From: Chrysophaeum taylorii
Taxonomy: Eukaryota > Sar > Pelagophyceae > Pelagomonadales > Pelagomonadaceae
Assembly (NCBI GenBank): GCA_029834535.1
Contig: JAQMWT010000198.1
Coordinates: forward strand, 36,515 to 100,514
DNA length: 64,000 nt
Direction: 5' to 3'
Numbering within the stretch: the stretch's first letter is position 1; each line of letters begins with the position of its first letter. A program made the position numbers and the translations under genes. This document shows, one piece after another, positions 28,666 through 38,000 of the stretch. The notes under the pieces were generated by a model that was not told the DNA's origin, did no database searches, and saw only the letters and a list, made by a program, of their open reading frames with translations.

Positions 28666-31611
28666 ATGCCCTGGTGGTGGCGGCGGCAGGGCTCGGCGGA
28701 CCCCGAGGCGCGGTACAGCGTGGTGGTGCAGGGGCCGCGGAGCCGCGACGAGCGTTCGATGAGAGATTTCTTGAGCGGGGTGACTCGACTGCTCGCCGAA
28801 TGCTTCAGCCAGTGGCCGCGCGCAGGCTGGGACGGCGAGGAGGAGTTCCTGCAGGCGCTTCACTGGGGCCTGCGGGAGTCGAACGAGGGTGTGATCGCGC
28901 GGCACCTCTCGTGGGGGACGGCATCGATGGTCAAGAACATGGTCAATAACAAGAAGCTGAGCCCGAGGGTGCGCGTCGTCAAGGACGACGAGGTCGTGAT
29001 GCCGCGTTCTGCGGACGAGGCCAAAGGCAATTCGGACTCGAGCGAGTCCCAAGCCCTCGACAAGCTCATCAAGCTCGCTATGCTGAAGATGTTGGTGGAC
29101 GTGGCCAAGGACGGCGATAGCGGCGAGGGCCAGTTTCGCGCCGGCACGCACGTCCGCGTCGACGGCGACGTCGAAGCGCTCAAGCGCTCGTGCGGCACGA
29201 CGCCCGACGCTAGGCCCGGCTGGCACCCTCTCATGGAGTTTTACGCGGGCGCCGTCGGTATCGTCCAGGCGGTGAGCGCCGGGACCGCCCTCGTCACGGT
29301 GCGCTTCTGCGACGGCAAGACCTACCACTTCAAGCAGGAGAGTCTCTCGCGCGCCGACGAGGCCGACTTTCCGAGGTTCGCGGTACGCGACAGAGTCTTC
29401 GTCTGCGACGATGTCCGCCGAAGCGAGGCGCTCCAAGATGGGCACGGGGCCTGGGTCACGTCGATGGCGCAACGAGCCGGTACCGAGGGCACCGTCGTCA
29501 CCGTCACCGATGACGGCGACTGTTACGTCCAGTTCGCCGACGGCGGCCAGTTCGTCTACTCGCCCATGCTTCTCCTGCTCACCGGGCGACCTCATGCCGA
29601 GAACGGCGACGACGCTCAGCACCGGTCCGCGCCACGTATCGACGAGGCCAAGATCGCGCAGATCAAGAGCCTCGGCTTCACGCACGACCAGGCCGTCGCC
29701 GGCCTCAGCCGCGAGTCCAAGGTCGAGCGCGCCGTCGAGTGGATCGTCCGTCGATGGCCGACGGCGCAGCCCAATCCCGAGCCCCGCGTGGCTTCCGTGT
29801 CGCCCTCGCCGACGAAGCCGTCGCTCGACGAGGACAAGATCGCGTGCATCATGGAAATCGGCTACACCCGTGATCAAGCCTGCGAGGGCCTGCGTCGCAC
29901 GACCAATGTCGACGCGGCCGTCGTCTGGATCATGACCAACCTCGGCAACCCCCAGCCCAACGTACCGCCGCCTGCGCCACCACCAGTGCCGAGGGTGGTC
30001 GTCCGCGACAACGACCCCTCGCCGTCCAGCAGCGGGTCTCCCCGGCGCTCTTTCGACGAGGACAAGATCGCGAAGATTACGGCCCTTGGCTACACCCGCG
30101 ATCAAGCGCGCGAGGGCCTCCGCCGGACCACCAATCTCGACCGCGCCGTCGAGTGGATCATGTCAAATTCAGCGCCGCCGCCGCCTCCTGTAGACCCGCC
30201 TAGTCCAGCGACGCCGCCGTCGTCTCATCAACCCCCCTCGCGCCCTTCGCCTTGGACGATGCCGCCGCCGCCGCCGCCTCTCGACCGATGCCAAGACGAT
30301 ATCCGGGTAGTCGTGCCGCCCGATTGGCCCGCTAGAAGCAAGCTCGTGATTCGTGCGCCAGATGGGCAAAGAATCGTCGTCGCGGTCCCCGATGGCCTGG
30401 GCCCGGGCGACGAGTTCAAGGTCGCGTTCGCGCCCGCCGCGCCCGCCGCGCCCGTCGTCGGTTTCGAGCGGGGAACCGGAAGCTCGTTCCGCGCGGAACC
30501 GCCAGATCGCGTCCCGAGGCCGCCTCTGCCTCGAGAAGAAGAAGATCCTCCTCCGCCGCCGCCGCCGCCGGTCCCGCGGGAAGAAATTCAACAAGCGAAC
30601 CCGAGCGTCGCTGTCGACGAGTACAAAACCAACGAGCTGCAAAAAGGCTTCCCGGGCGTCGCGCTTCTCGCAGCACCCAACGGTTCGAGGATTCGCTCGC
30701 GCAAGCTGCTCTCGGGCGAGATTTTCTTCGCACGCAAGCAGGGAATGATGCTCGCTGTGACCGATTCTCCCGAAGATCGCGAGACGCGCGGCTGGGTGTC
30801 GTCGCGCGCTGCGACCCTCGTCGAGCCAGAGTCCTGCCCGGTGTGCTTCTTGGACTTCGACAACGACGACGACCGGTTCAAGGTCCCCTCTGTCGGCGCG
30901 TCGCCGTGCTCTCACTTCGTACACAAGGAGTGCTTTGTGATGCAAATCAGGTCGACGTTTCACTCCGTCGTCGACAATGGCGGCCGCCTCTATTGCGTCG
31001 CCGCCGGCTGCGGCGCGACGCTCGATCAAGCCTCGATCGTCCGACATCTACCGGCCGACAAAGTCCAAGATTTCGAGAGCCTTGTCACTAAGGGCATTGC
31101 CAAAGAAAATGGCTTGGTCGTCTGTAAAATATGCGAGCAGCCTTGTTTCACGGCCGACGTCGTCGGCGACAGCGCAAGATGTAGCTGCGGCAACTACGTT
31201 TGTCCGCGCTGCGGAAACCCCGCGCACTCGGGCGAACCGTGCCCCGACCACGACCTCGAATATTCCGAGCAGCTTCGCGCCCAAGGTATTCCCCTCATCG
31301 AGTGTCCGTTCTGCGGAAATGATATCCTCGCCAAAGCTGAAGACGACGACAGTTGCGAGCGCGTCGAATGCCCGGAATGCAAAAATCGCTTTTGCAACGA
31401 GTGCAAGGTCAGCCACGACCTCATCAAGCGGACGAGCAACGCATCACACAAACCGGACTGCAGATTCTACGCACCCGACCGTTCCCCCGCCGACGCGCTC
31501 GTGGAGAACCTCGGGGCAATAGGCAAGACCATCTCCAAGGACCAAGCTCTGCGCGCCCTCGATAAGCACGAGGGAAACCTCAATAGAGCGTTCGCCGAAC
31601 TCTCCTCGTAG
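28666..31611 (+). CDS. RBR-type E3 ubiquitin ligase with Mind-bomb-like repeats and three UBA domains
   Basis: A 981-residue single-exon protein. Two SH3-like MIB-type repeats come first (about 145-225 and 235-305; GAVGIVQAVSAGTALVTVRF and GTEGTVVTVTDDGDCYVQFA). Three UBA domains follow (about 325, 390 and 465; AQIKSLGFTHDQAVAGL, ACIMEIGYTRDQACEGL, AKITALGYTRDQAREGL), the last two nearly identical. Then come a polyproline linker, a small beta domain (RVVVPPDWPARSKLVIRAPD) and another linker. The C terminus is the zinc region: RING1 (CPVCFLDF...CSHFVHKECF), a linker with C..C, C..C and HSGEPCPDH, then CPFCGNDI...CPECKNRFCNEC and a final H/C pair. UBA domains bind ubiquitin, so it may assemble or extend chains. 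Head-to-head with the other E3 gene. Confidence 0.8.
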   Translation: MPWWWRRQGSADPEARYSVVVQGPRSRDERSMRDFLSGVTRLLAECFSQWPRAGWDGEEEFLQALHWGLRESNEGVIARHLSWGTASMVKNMVNNKKLSPRVRVVKDDEVVMPRSADEAKGNSDSSESQALDKLIKLAMLKMLVDVAKDGDSGEGQFRAGTHVRVDGDVEALKRSCGTTPDARPGWHPLMEFYAGAVGIVQAVSAGTALVTVRFCDGKTYHFKQESLSRADEADFPRFAVRDRVFVCDDVRRSEALQDGHGAWVTSMAQRAGTEGTVVTVTDDGDCYVQFADGGQFVYSPMLLLLTGRPHAENGDDAQHRSAPRIDEAKIAQIKSLGFTHDQAVAGLSRESKVERAVEWIVRRWPTAQPNPEPRVASVSPSPTKPSLDEDKIACIMEIGYTRDQACEGLRRTTNVDAAVVWIMTNLGNPQPNVPPPAPPPVPRVVVRDNDPSPSSSGSPRRSFDEDKIAKITALGYTRDQAREGLRRTTNLDRAVEWIMSNSAPPPPPVDPPSPATPPSSHQPPSRPSPWTMPPPPPPLDRCQDDIRVVVPPDWPARSKLVIRAPDGQRIVVAVPDGLGPGDEFKVAFAPAAPAAPVVGFERGTGSSFRAEPPDRVPRPPLPREEEDPPPPPPPPVPREEIQQANPSVAVDEYKTNELQKGFPGVALLAAPNGSRIRSRKLLSGEIFFARKQGMMLAVTDSPEDRETRGWVSSRAATLVEPESCPVCFLDFDNDDDRFKVPSVGASPCSHFVHKECFVMQIRSTFHSVVDNGGRLYCVAAGCGATLDQASIVRHLPADKVQDFESLVTKGIAKENGLVVCKICEQPCFTADVVGDSARCSCGNYVCPRCGNPAHSGEPCPDHDLEYSEQLRAQGIPLIECPFCGNDILAKAEDDDSCERVECPECKNRFCNECKVSHDLIKRTSNASHKPDCRFYAPDRSPADALVENLGAIGKTISKDQALRALDKHEGNLNRAFAELSS

Positions 31612-32976
31612 CCACGTCCGTGGATATGCCTGTTCAGTTGCATGTGTTCGCTCATTGTCTGACACACGCACACCCACCACGTGGTCCTCCTCCCCTCCGA
31701 TTTGATTGCCGTGTGTCTGTCGCTCTCACCATCGCGCGGTGCGGCTCCGATCCACGCGACGAGTCGTCGCGAGCAGACCAACCTCGCTTCCTCACAAGAA
31801 GATATACACTCGAGTATCTCCCCTTCGTTATTCCACGACGCGAGCCTCGAAATTCTTCGGCAACGACGCGGGGTAGGTAGACTTTTGCTGCTTGAAACGT
31901 ACGTCTCTCAGGGAGAGTAGGCCAGCCAACGTGCGGACATCTCCTGTGTCGCTGTACTCCCGGGGTTTCCAAAACATCTTAACTCAAGTACGTCACCATC
32001 TGATGATAGATGAAATTGCGAGAGTCCCACTCGCCGGCGTGCGAATTGGTCGGCTCCGTGCGTCTCTTCGTTCGAGCATATATACGTTTGAAATGTGGAT
32101 ACTGATTTTAAACCACGACGACGTACGTCTCCGAAGACATTTTTTTTTGTGCGGCAGCAAAAAATAAATCGTGTACCCGGCGGCGCTGCTCGCTCGCTCA
32201 CATAGATTAGCCGCCAAGTCGTCCCACGCGACGTGCGCTGGCCATTTTCGTCTGGCATCACTTCGTCCTCCTTCGTCCGACATCGCGACGAGGCAGCGTT
32301 CGCACTGAGCGCGGCGGCGGCGGCGTTCGCACGCAAGTACACTCAAGTGAGTCTTTTCTGCTCAGTGCGAACGCCATTACGGTGCCGTGCCGCGGAGGCG
32401 ATCGCAATCATCTTGCTGGGCTCGCCGGGCGGACGCGCGTGCCTGCCCGCGGCGCACAGCGCCGCCTCGGCTTCCTCGCGGTCGCATCGGCGGCGCTGGC
32501 ACGCAGTTGTTGCTGGGCTCGACGCCGGGCTGCCGCCTCCGCGTCTGCCTGATCACGGCGTCTGCCGCCGTTTAGGTGTTGTTGGCGTTACCACACAACG
32601 AGGAGTTTTACTAACCCTCATACTCAAACACTAAAGTAATTTGCTTGTACAGTACTGTATGTGGTTCTGATGGCTTTTGGGGCCATATGACTTGTACCTC
32701 CCGCGGACCGCGACCGCAGCTGGAACTAGGGACCACGGAGTGACTCACCAGAAGCGGGTGGCCGCGCAAGGATGTGATGTTGTAGGCTAGCGCCTTGCCG
32801 TCCCGCTTAAACCCACTCACCCCAGTCTCCTCTTTAAGCTCGATGCTCTCACCCCCGCCAATCTGCGCTAACCTTTGAGTTTACTCCTAAACCCTTAGAA
32901 CAGAGGTGCGCGTTGAATATCCGTTGGATAAACTAGAGCTCCTCAAAGATGATCGAAATACGAAAAAGCTAAAAAA
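31612..32976. other. Intergenic, 1.36 kb, no gene recognised
   Basis: Lower G+C than the flanking genes and only short frames on either strand. The last 130 bases include the TTGAGTTTACTCCTAAACCC motif (32875-32900) and probably the OTU gene promoter. A possible small exon with a gtgagt donor at 32347 and cag near 32360 could not be extended into a gene. Confidence 0.45.
32860..32900 (+). promoter_or_regulatory. Candidate promoter or 5'UTR motif of the OTU gene
   Basis: CCTTTGAGTTTACTCCTAAA followed by CCCTTAG, about 100 bases before the ATG at 32977. It is preceded by ACCCCCGCCAATCT, which also precedes the copies at 13.0 and 56.1 kb, so this is part of a longer dispersed element. Confidence 0.45.
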
Positions 32977-34506
32977 ATGAAAGCTATGAAAGCGATCAAC
33001 TCTCGTGTGAAAGTGGATAAAAGTTCCAAGGTTGGTCGTCGACGGCAGGTAAAGCAAAGCGATCCGCCGAATACTCGCGAAGGGGAGTCGAAGGTCGCCA
33101 CGAAGGGCCGGCTCGTCGAGAACGCGCTGGGTACTCACAAGCAAAGGGGTGGTAATATGTTGGACTTTATCGGGTACGACAAGGAGTGCGATGTGGGTCC
33201 GGAGAAACCTTTGAACGAGTCGCCGACCAACTCAGGGCGCGGCGGCGAAACATCGGTGAAACGTATTATTCGCGTGGCGGCTCCCGAGCCGGCGAACAAC
33301 GCGGGAACGAGTCCCCGATTAGGGGCGGTGGAGAACGCGGTGGTCAACGAGCGGCCGACGGTGGGCGCGGTGCAAAATCTGTCGGAGCTCAAGGAGTACC
33401 TCGGCGCCTTCAAGGCAGGCGTCGACGACGTGATCGAGGCGCTCGAGCGCGAGGGCTTCGTCGGGTGGCGAGCGGTGCGCGGAGACGGGAATTGCTACTA
33501 TCGCGCGATCGTTTTCGGGGTCCTCGAGGAGGCTATCGCCAAGGCGCAAACGAAGTACCTTTTGGCGCTCGTCGCGAGGTTTGATCGGCTCAGGGACGAC
33601 CTGTCGCGCGTCGACGAAGTCGATTACGACGCGCACGACCGCGTCGCGACCTACTTGAGCAACGTCGCGGCCGAGCTCGAGACCGCCGACCCCGCACGTC
33701 ATGCGCACGCCTTTGTGAGGATGGCGACGACCGATCGGACCTTCGACCTCGCGCTCGTCCGCTTGGCGCGCGCGCTCGTCGTCAACTTCTTTACCGGCGC
33801 CGCGAAACTTTCGGTCAGCGCCGCGCGACGCCGGCTCGCCGAGGAGCGCGACGCCTACCACGGCGTGCGATCCCCCCCCCCCACGCTCTCGTCTGGGGAC
33901 GATCTTCTCCTCACGCACGTCGTCGGCGAAGAGTTTGTTAGGGACGTCGCCCGCATGGGTACCGATGCCGAGGGACCCGTGTGCAACCTCGCCGTTCTTC
34001 CACAGCTCTTGGGAGCAAACAGCGTCGTCTGGGCAATTTTCAACGCCTCGGTCCAGCCCGTCGCCACGTCGCATGATGACGATCACCACCACCACCACCA
34101 AATTGGTGGTGGTGGACCTCCGAGTATCCACGTCGTCCTCAATCCGGGACACTATTTCCTCCTCCGCCACATTTCGAATTTGGAGTCCGCCCGAAGCCAC
34201 CCGCCGCCCTACGAAACCCTCTTTCCTCGCGCCCCAACCACCCTGCACAGATCAGCCTCCGATTCGGACAGCGGTAGATTATCTTTCGACCACCGGACGC
34301 CGATGCCACCGCCGCCGAGGATCCACATCACGCCCGATTTCCTCGGTCTCCTCGACGAAAGGGCCCTTCGCCGATTTCTCCAGGACCAAGGCGAGATATT
34401 TCCACCTCCTCCGAGCATCGAGGCTTCCTCGCGCGCGAATCTCTTGTCTCACGCCATGCGAGTCGTCGCCAGCTGCACCCCCTCTCCCTACCGGCACAGA
34501 ATATAG
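32977..34506 (+). CDS. OTU-type (otubain-like) deubiquitinase
   Basis: A 509-residue protein. Residues about 1-130 are basic and disordered. From about 135 to 400 it has an OTU/peptidase C65 fold: the catalytic Asp-Cys box is GDGNCYYRAIVFGV and the catalytic His sits in NPGHYFLL after the strand IHVVL. The spacing between Cys and His (about 225 residues) and the helical insert RFDRLRDDLSRVDEV fit otubains, which cut Lys48-type ubiquitin chains, better than short OTU proteases. A poly-His/Gly stretch just before the His box comes from (CAC)n and (GGT)n repeats. The tail has a short repeat-like helix (LDERALRRFLQDQGEIFPPP). It lies beside two E3 genes and a kinase with UBA-like parts, so it may act in the same pathway. 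Confidence 0.85.
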   Translation: MKAMKAINSRVKVDKSSKVGRRRQVKQSDPPNTREGESKVATKGRLVENALGTHKQRGGNMLDFIGYDKECDVGPEKPLNESPTNSGRGGETSVKRIIRVAAPEPANNAGTSPRLGAVENAVVNERPTVGAVQNLSELKEYLGAFKAGVDDVIEALEREGFVGWRAVRGDGNCYYRAIVFGVLEEAIAKAQTKYLLALVARFDRLRDDLSRVDEVDYDAHDRVATYLSNVAAELETADPARHAHAFVRMATTDRTFDLALVRLARALVVNFFTGAAKLSVSAARRRLAEERDAYHGVRSPPPTLSSGDDLLLTHVVGEEFVRDVARMGTDAEGPVCNLAVLPQLLGANSVVWAIFNASVQPVATSHDDDHHHHHQIGGGGPPSIHVVLNPGHYFLLRHISNLESARSHPPPYETLFPRAPTTLHRSASDSDSGRLSFDHRTPMPPPPRIHITPDFLGLLDERALRRFLQDQGEIFPPPPSIEASSRANLLSHAMRVVASCTPSPYRHRI

Positions 34507-34744
34507 TTCGATCTAGCCTCCTCGCGAGGCCTCCTCGCGAATTTTTTTTCTTTTTGTCTTTAAAGGTCGACTGCTAAGAGGGGTGTGTGCGTGTGGTGCA
34601 TGAAGGATGTGGGTTGTTCTTTTTGTCTTCCTCGTTCTTGCTGCTGCCATTAATATTATCATTATTATGGTTTGCGACTCCTAGGCTTACCTGATGTCGC
34701 CCGTCGTGCACGTCGAGAAACGAAACTTAACTTCGGGCCTCCTC

Positions 34745-34776
<32 letters not shown>

Positions 34777-35097
34777 TGCTCGGGGAGAGAGCTTCTCGCG
34801 AGCGGATTCACATCACATCCCGTATATTATGTGACGTGCGTTTTTTTTTTCGCCCACCTTCAGGTACCTCAGAAGAGTGAGGATATCGTCGACGACACTT
34901 CAGCGGCGGCGGCGGCGGCGGCGGCGGCAGCTCTGTGCAATAATAATAAAAGGCCCGTGAAAACACAAAGAGAATGCGAAGAATCGGAACGTTCGAGGAG
35001 ATGCGACAAAACATCTCGTAGAGAAGATTGGGCACGACGTCGTAGGCTGGCGGCCTCGAGTCTGCAACAACAGAAAGCTAGTTAGCCAGTTAGTAAG
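34507..35097. other. Intergenic with (CGT)n and (GGC)n microsatellites
   Basis: About 590 bases between the convergent OTU and kinase genes. It holds (CGT)n at 34748-34776, (GCG)n at 34902-34930 and several poly-T runs. No gene is visible. Confidence 0.5.
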
Positions 35098-38000
35098 TCA
35101 GTCGTTGGGAACCGCGCCGCCATTGTCGAGGACGTAGGCGACGACGGACTCGACCGTGGAATGGCGCTCCATCCCGTTCACCACCGAGGCATCCGTGGCG
35201 CGCATGTTTAGATTCTTCAACATTGCCACGACTTCTTGCGCCAGCTCGCTCTCCATGCTTCGGCGGTGGACCGCGGTGGTCGCGGCGAGTTCGGTGAAAT
35301 GAGTCCTCGCGGGGACACCTGGGGAGCTTTTGGCCCGGGAGTGGTTGGCATCAATGTTAACCGCATCAATGTTGTCATCTCGGGAGTGTTGGAAGGCCGT
35401 TACGCGCGCAGTCGCTACCGCTCGTCCCTCGCGCGGCGTCGAGGCGGCGAGAGCGCCGAGCAATGGAACATCGCGAAGGCGCTGCCAACCATTCGTTACC
35501 CCTTGAGCGTATACAAGAGTTTTAGCTTGGATTCCGCCAGATCGCACGCGAGACTCGAGCTCCTCGTAGCTCAAGGGGTCGCTCGTCCATCCTCGGCCGT
35601 CGGTGAAGAAAAAGGTCGCGGACGCCGGTACCCTTTCGACGTCGCCGTCGTCGTCGTTGGGCGGCGGGGGCGGTGCTGGACTGCGCGCGCGAAAGTCGGC
35701 GAGGACCGATTCGACGACGCGACCTTCTCGAAAGTTGCATTCGTTGGCGAGGGCGACGACGTCGCGTTCGCCCTTCCAGAGCTTGGTGATGGCGTCCTCG
35801 AGGTGCCAGCCGCTCGTTCTGCTCTTGGGCTTGAGCCATCCCTCGCGGAACGTGCCCCAGAACTTCTGATCAGCCTCTTTGTTAACGAGCGCGTCGACCA
35901 ACATGCGGAGGTTTTCGTCGTTCCTTTCGAGAAAGTCGCGCGTACTCTGATCGTCGTTAAAAAAACGCCCAGCGGCTTCGAGTTCTTCGACGCAGGCGAG
36001 AATGTGCCGGATAATGGCGCACTCATCGTTGTCCTTCCACTGGGTCAGCTTGGTCGGATCGCGCTCGCCGAACCGCATCGCCCGGACCGCGTCCCCGACG
36101 TCCCAGCCCTTGCGGCTCAGCTCGTCCGCGCCCGCGCGCCAGAACATCTCCCACTCCTTGTTCATCCCGTGGGGTCCAACGCGAACGAGCGCGGGCAGCT
36201 TACCTAGCCAGAGCGAGCTGTTGCGCGCGAGCTCGTCGCGCGAGCGGTCGGTCTGCGCCTCCGCGAGCGACTCGACGGCGCCGCGAGGGAAGGTGAAACC
36301 GCCCGAGGCGCGAGGAGGCTCCGGCCGGCGCCGCGGCTGCTGCTGCTTGGATGCCAGCTGGTCGAGAAGCTCGACGACGAGGCACGTGTCGTAGACGTCG
36401 CACGTCCTGGTGAGCTTCCGCGCATCGCGCTCACCCTCACGGAGCTCCGTGAATGGGGGTTGCAGATGAATGTCGTGGCGTTCCAAATCGTTGACGCTCG
36501 ACTCGAGAACGGTGGCCCACCGCGGATCTTGGGGGCCCGAGGCGACCACGTCGGCGACTTTGCCGAGGAAGTCGCGGTACCTGTTCACCAACTTCCTGTG
36601 CTTAGGTCCCGGGTTCGCGACTGCCCCGGCGGCCTCCATGTCTTGGACCGTCAAAAGGATCTGTTCGATCATAACGCGAGTCGAGTGAGACGGTTGGAGG
36701 GAAGAAAGGACGTCAAGATCGCGCTCGCCGCGAAACATCTGATCGACGGCTTGGCCGATCAAGTAGCCCTTCTTCTCAAACTTATCGACGAGGAACACGA
36801 CCTTGGGCTTGGGATCGAGAGCGACGATGTGGGTCGCGATGTCGCAGACCAGGTAGGCTCCCATGTCCTCGAAGTGAAGCATGGCTGCCAGCTCGTCGTT
36901 CACCGAGTAACGTCGCGGCCGGCCGCCTTCGATCTCGGGTTTGCCATACGGCGGATAAACGTGGGGTTCGGACTGGTTGCTGCTGGTGGTGGTGCTCTCC
37001 ACCGACGGAGAAGGTGCGGGCGCGGCGCTCCGCTCCGCGGCGCCATCCTCGCCGGGAGGAACTAGAGGAACATTCGGGCGAGCGGGCGCGAGCTCGAGGA
37101 GGTCGAGGAGATCGGGATGCAGGCGCTTCGACTGGCCGTTAAAGTCGAACTCGACGTAGACGCTGCCGTTGTTGGGCTGGACGCTCATAACTTTGCCCGT
37201 CTTCCCACAGTATTTCACCATGCCCTCGTAAAAGCCGCCGTGAGTTGCGTCCTGCTTGTTTCTCGTCAGGTCGACGTCGTCGGTGAGGCGGACTTTGGAG
37301 CCGGCGACAAACGCGGGGGCAAGCCGCTCCGGTGCCATGGCGAGCTTCGTGTCGTCGTCGTCCATCTTCACGACGACGACATCGCCCTCGGTCTCGAGGT
37401 GCTCGACGTGGCAGAGGCGCGGACGATCGGCGATGACGCGTGCTCGCGCCGACTCCTCGAGGCACACGTTCTCCGACCCGCATACAGAGTTGGGTCTTGC
37501 GATGGCGATGTAGTCGCGCCGCTGGCCCTGCGGAAGCCGGTCGAACGCGGCGCGACAGAGGCTCGTCGACGAGCCGATCTTCTTATACCGCATGCCCTCG
37601 AGTGGCTCCTGGCCAGTGTCGGCGCATCGCGCGCGCTCGTGAAGCACGGCGAGCGCGTCTTGACTCACAACCCAGCGGCCCCCGCTGTTCTCGAGCTTGA
37701 TCAAGACACCCTCCTCGAAGACGGCCTCGACGGTCCCTGCCTGGCCGACGAGTCCTCGGAGTCGCCTTCCACCGAAGCGCGATATCGTCGCGTCGACTGG
37801 GCCCGTAAGCTTGACGTGATTTCCAATACGGAAGTTGGCGTTGCACTCGTACGCCAACCCCAGCTTGTGAACGACGCGTTTGAGCCAGTTGCGGAGATCC
37901 TCGCTAGGGACATCGTCCTCCTCCATCTCCACCTCGTCGCCGTTGTTGTTGTTGTTGTTGTTGTTGTCGTTGTCGTTGTTGATGTTGATGTTCGCGAAGC

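Noticed and set aside
28552-30105. A 517-codon minus-strand frame opposite the second E3 gene
   Set aside because: Complement of the UBA and MIB-type modules; no independent support.
32233-32634. A small intron-containing gene in the gap before the OTU gene
   Set aside because: A gtgagt donor and nearby cag exist, but the intron would be far below 36 nt and neither side encodes a recognisable domain.
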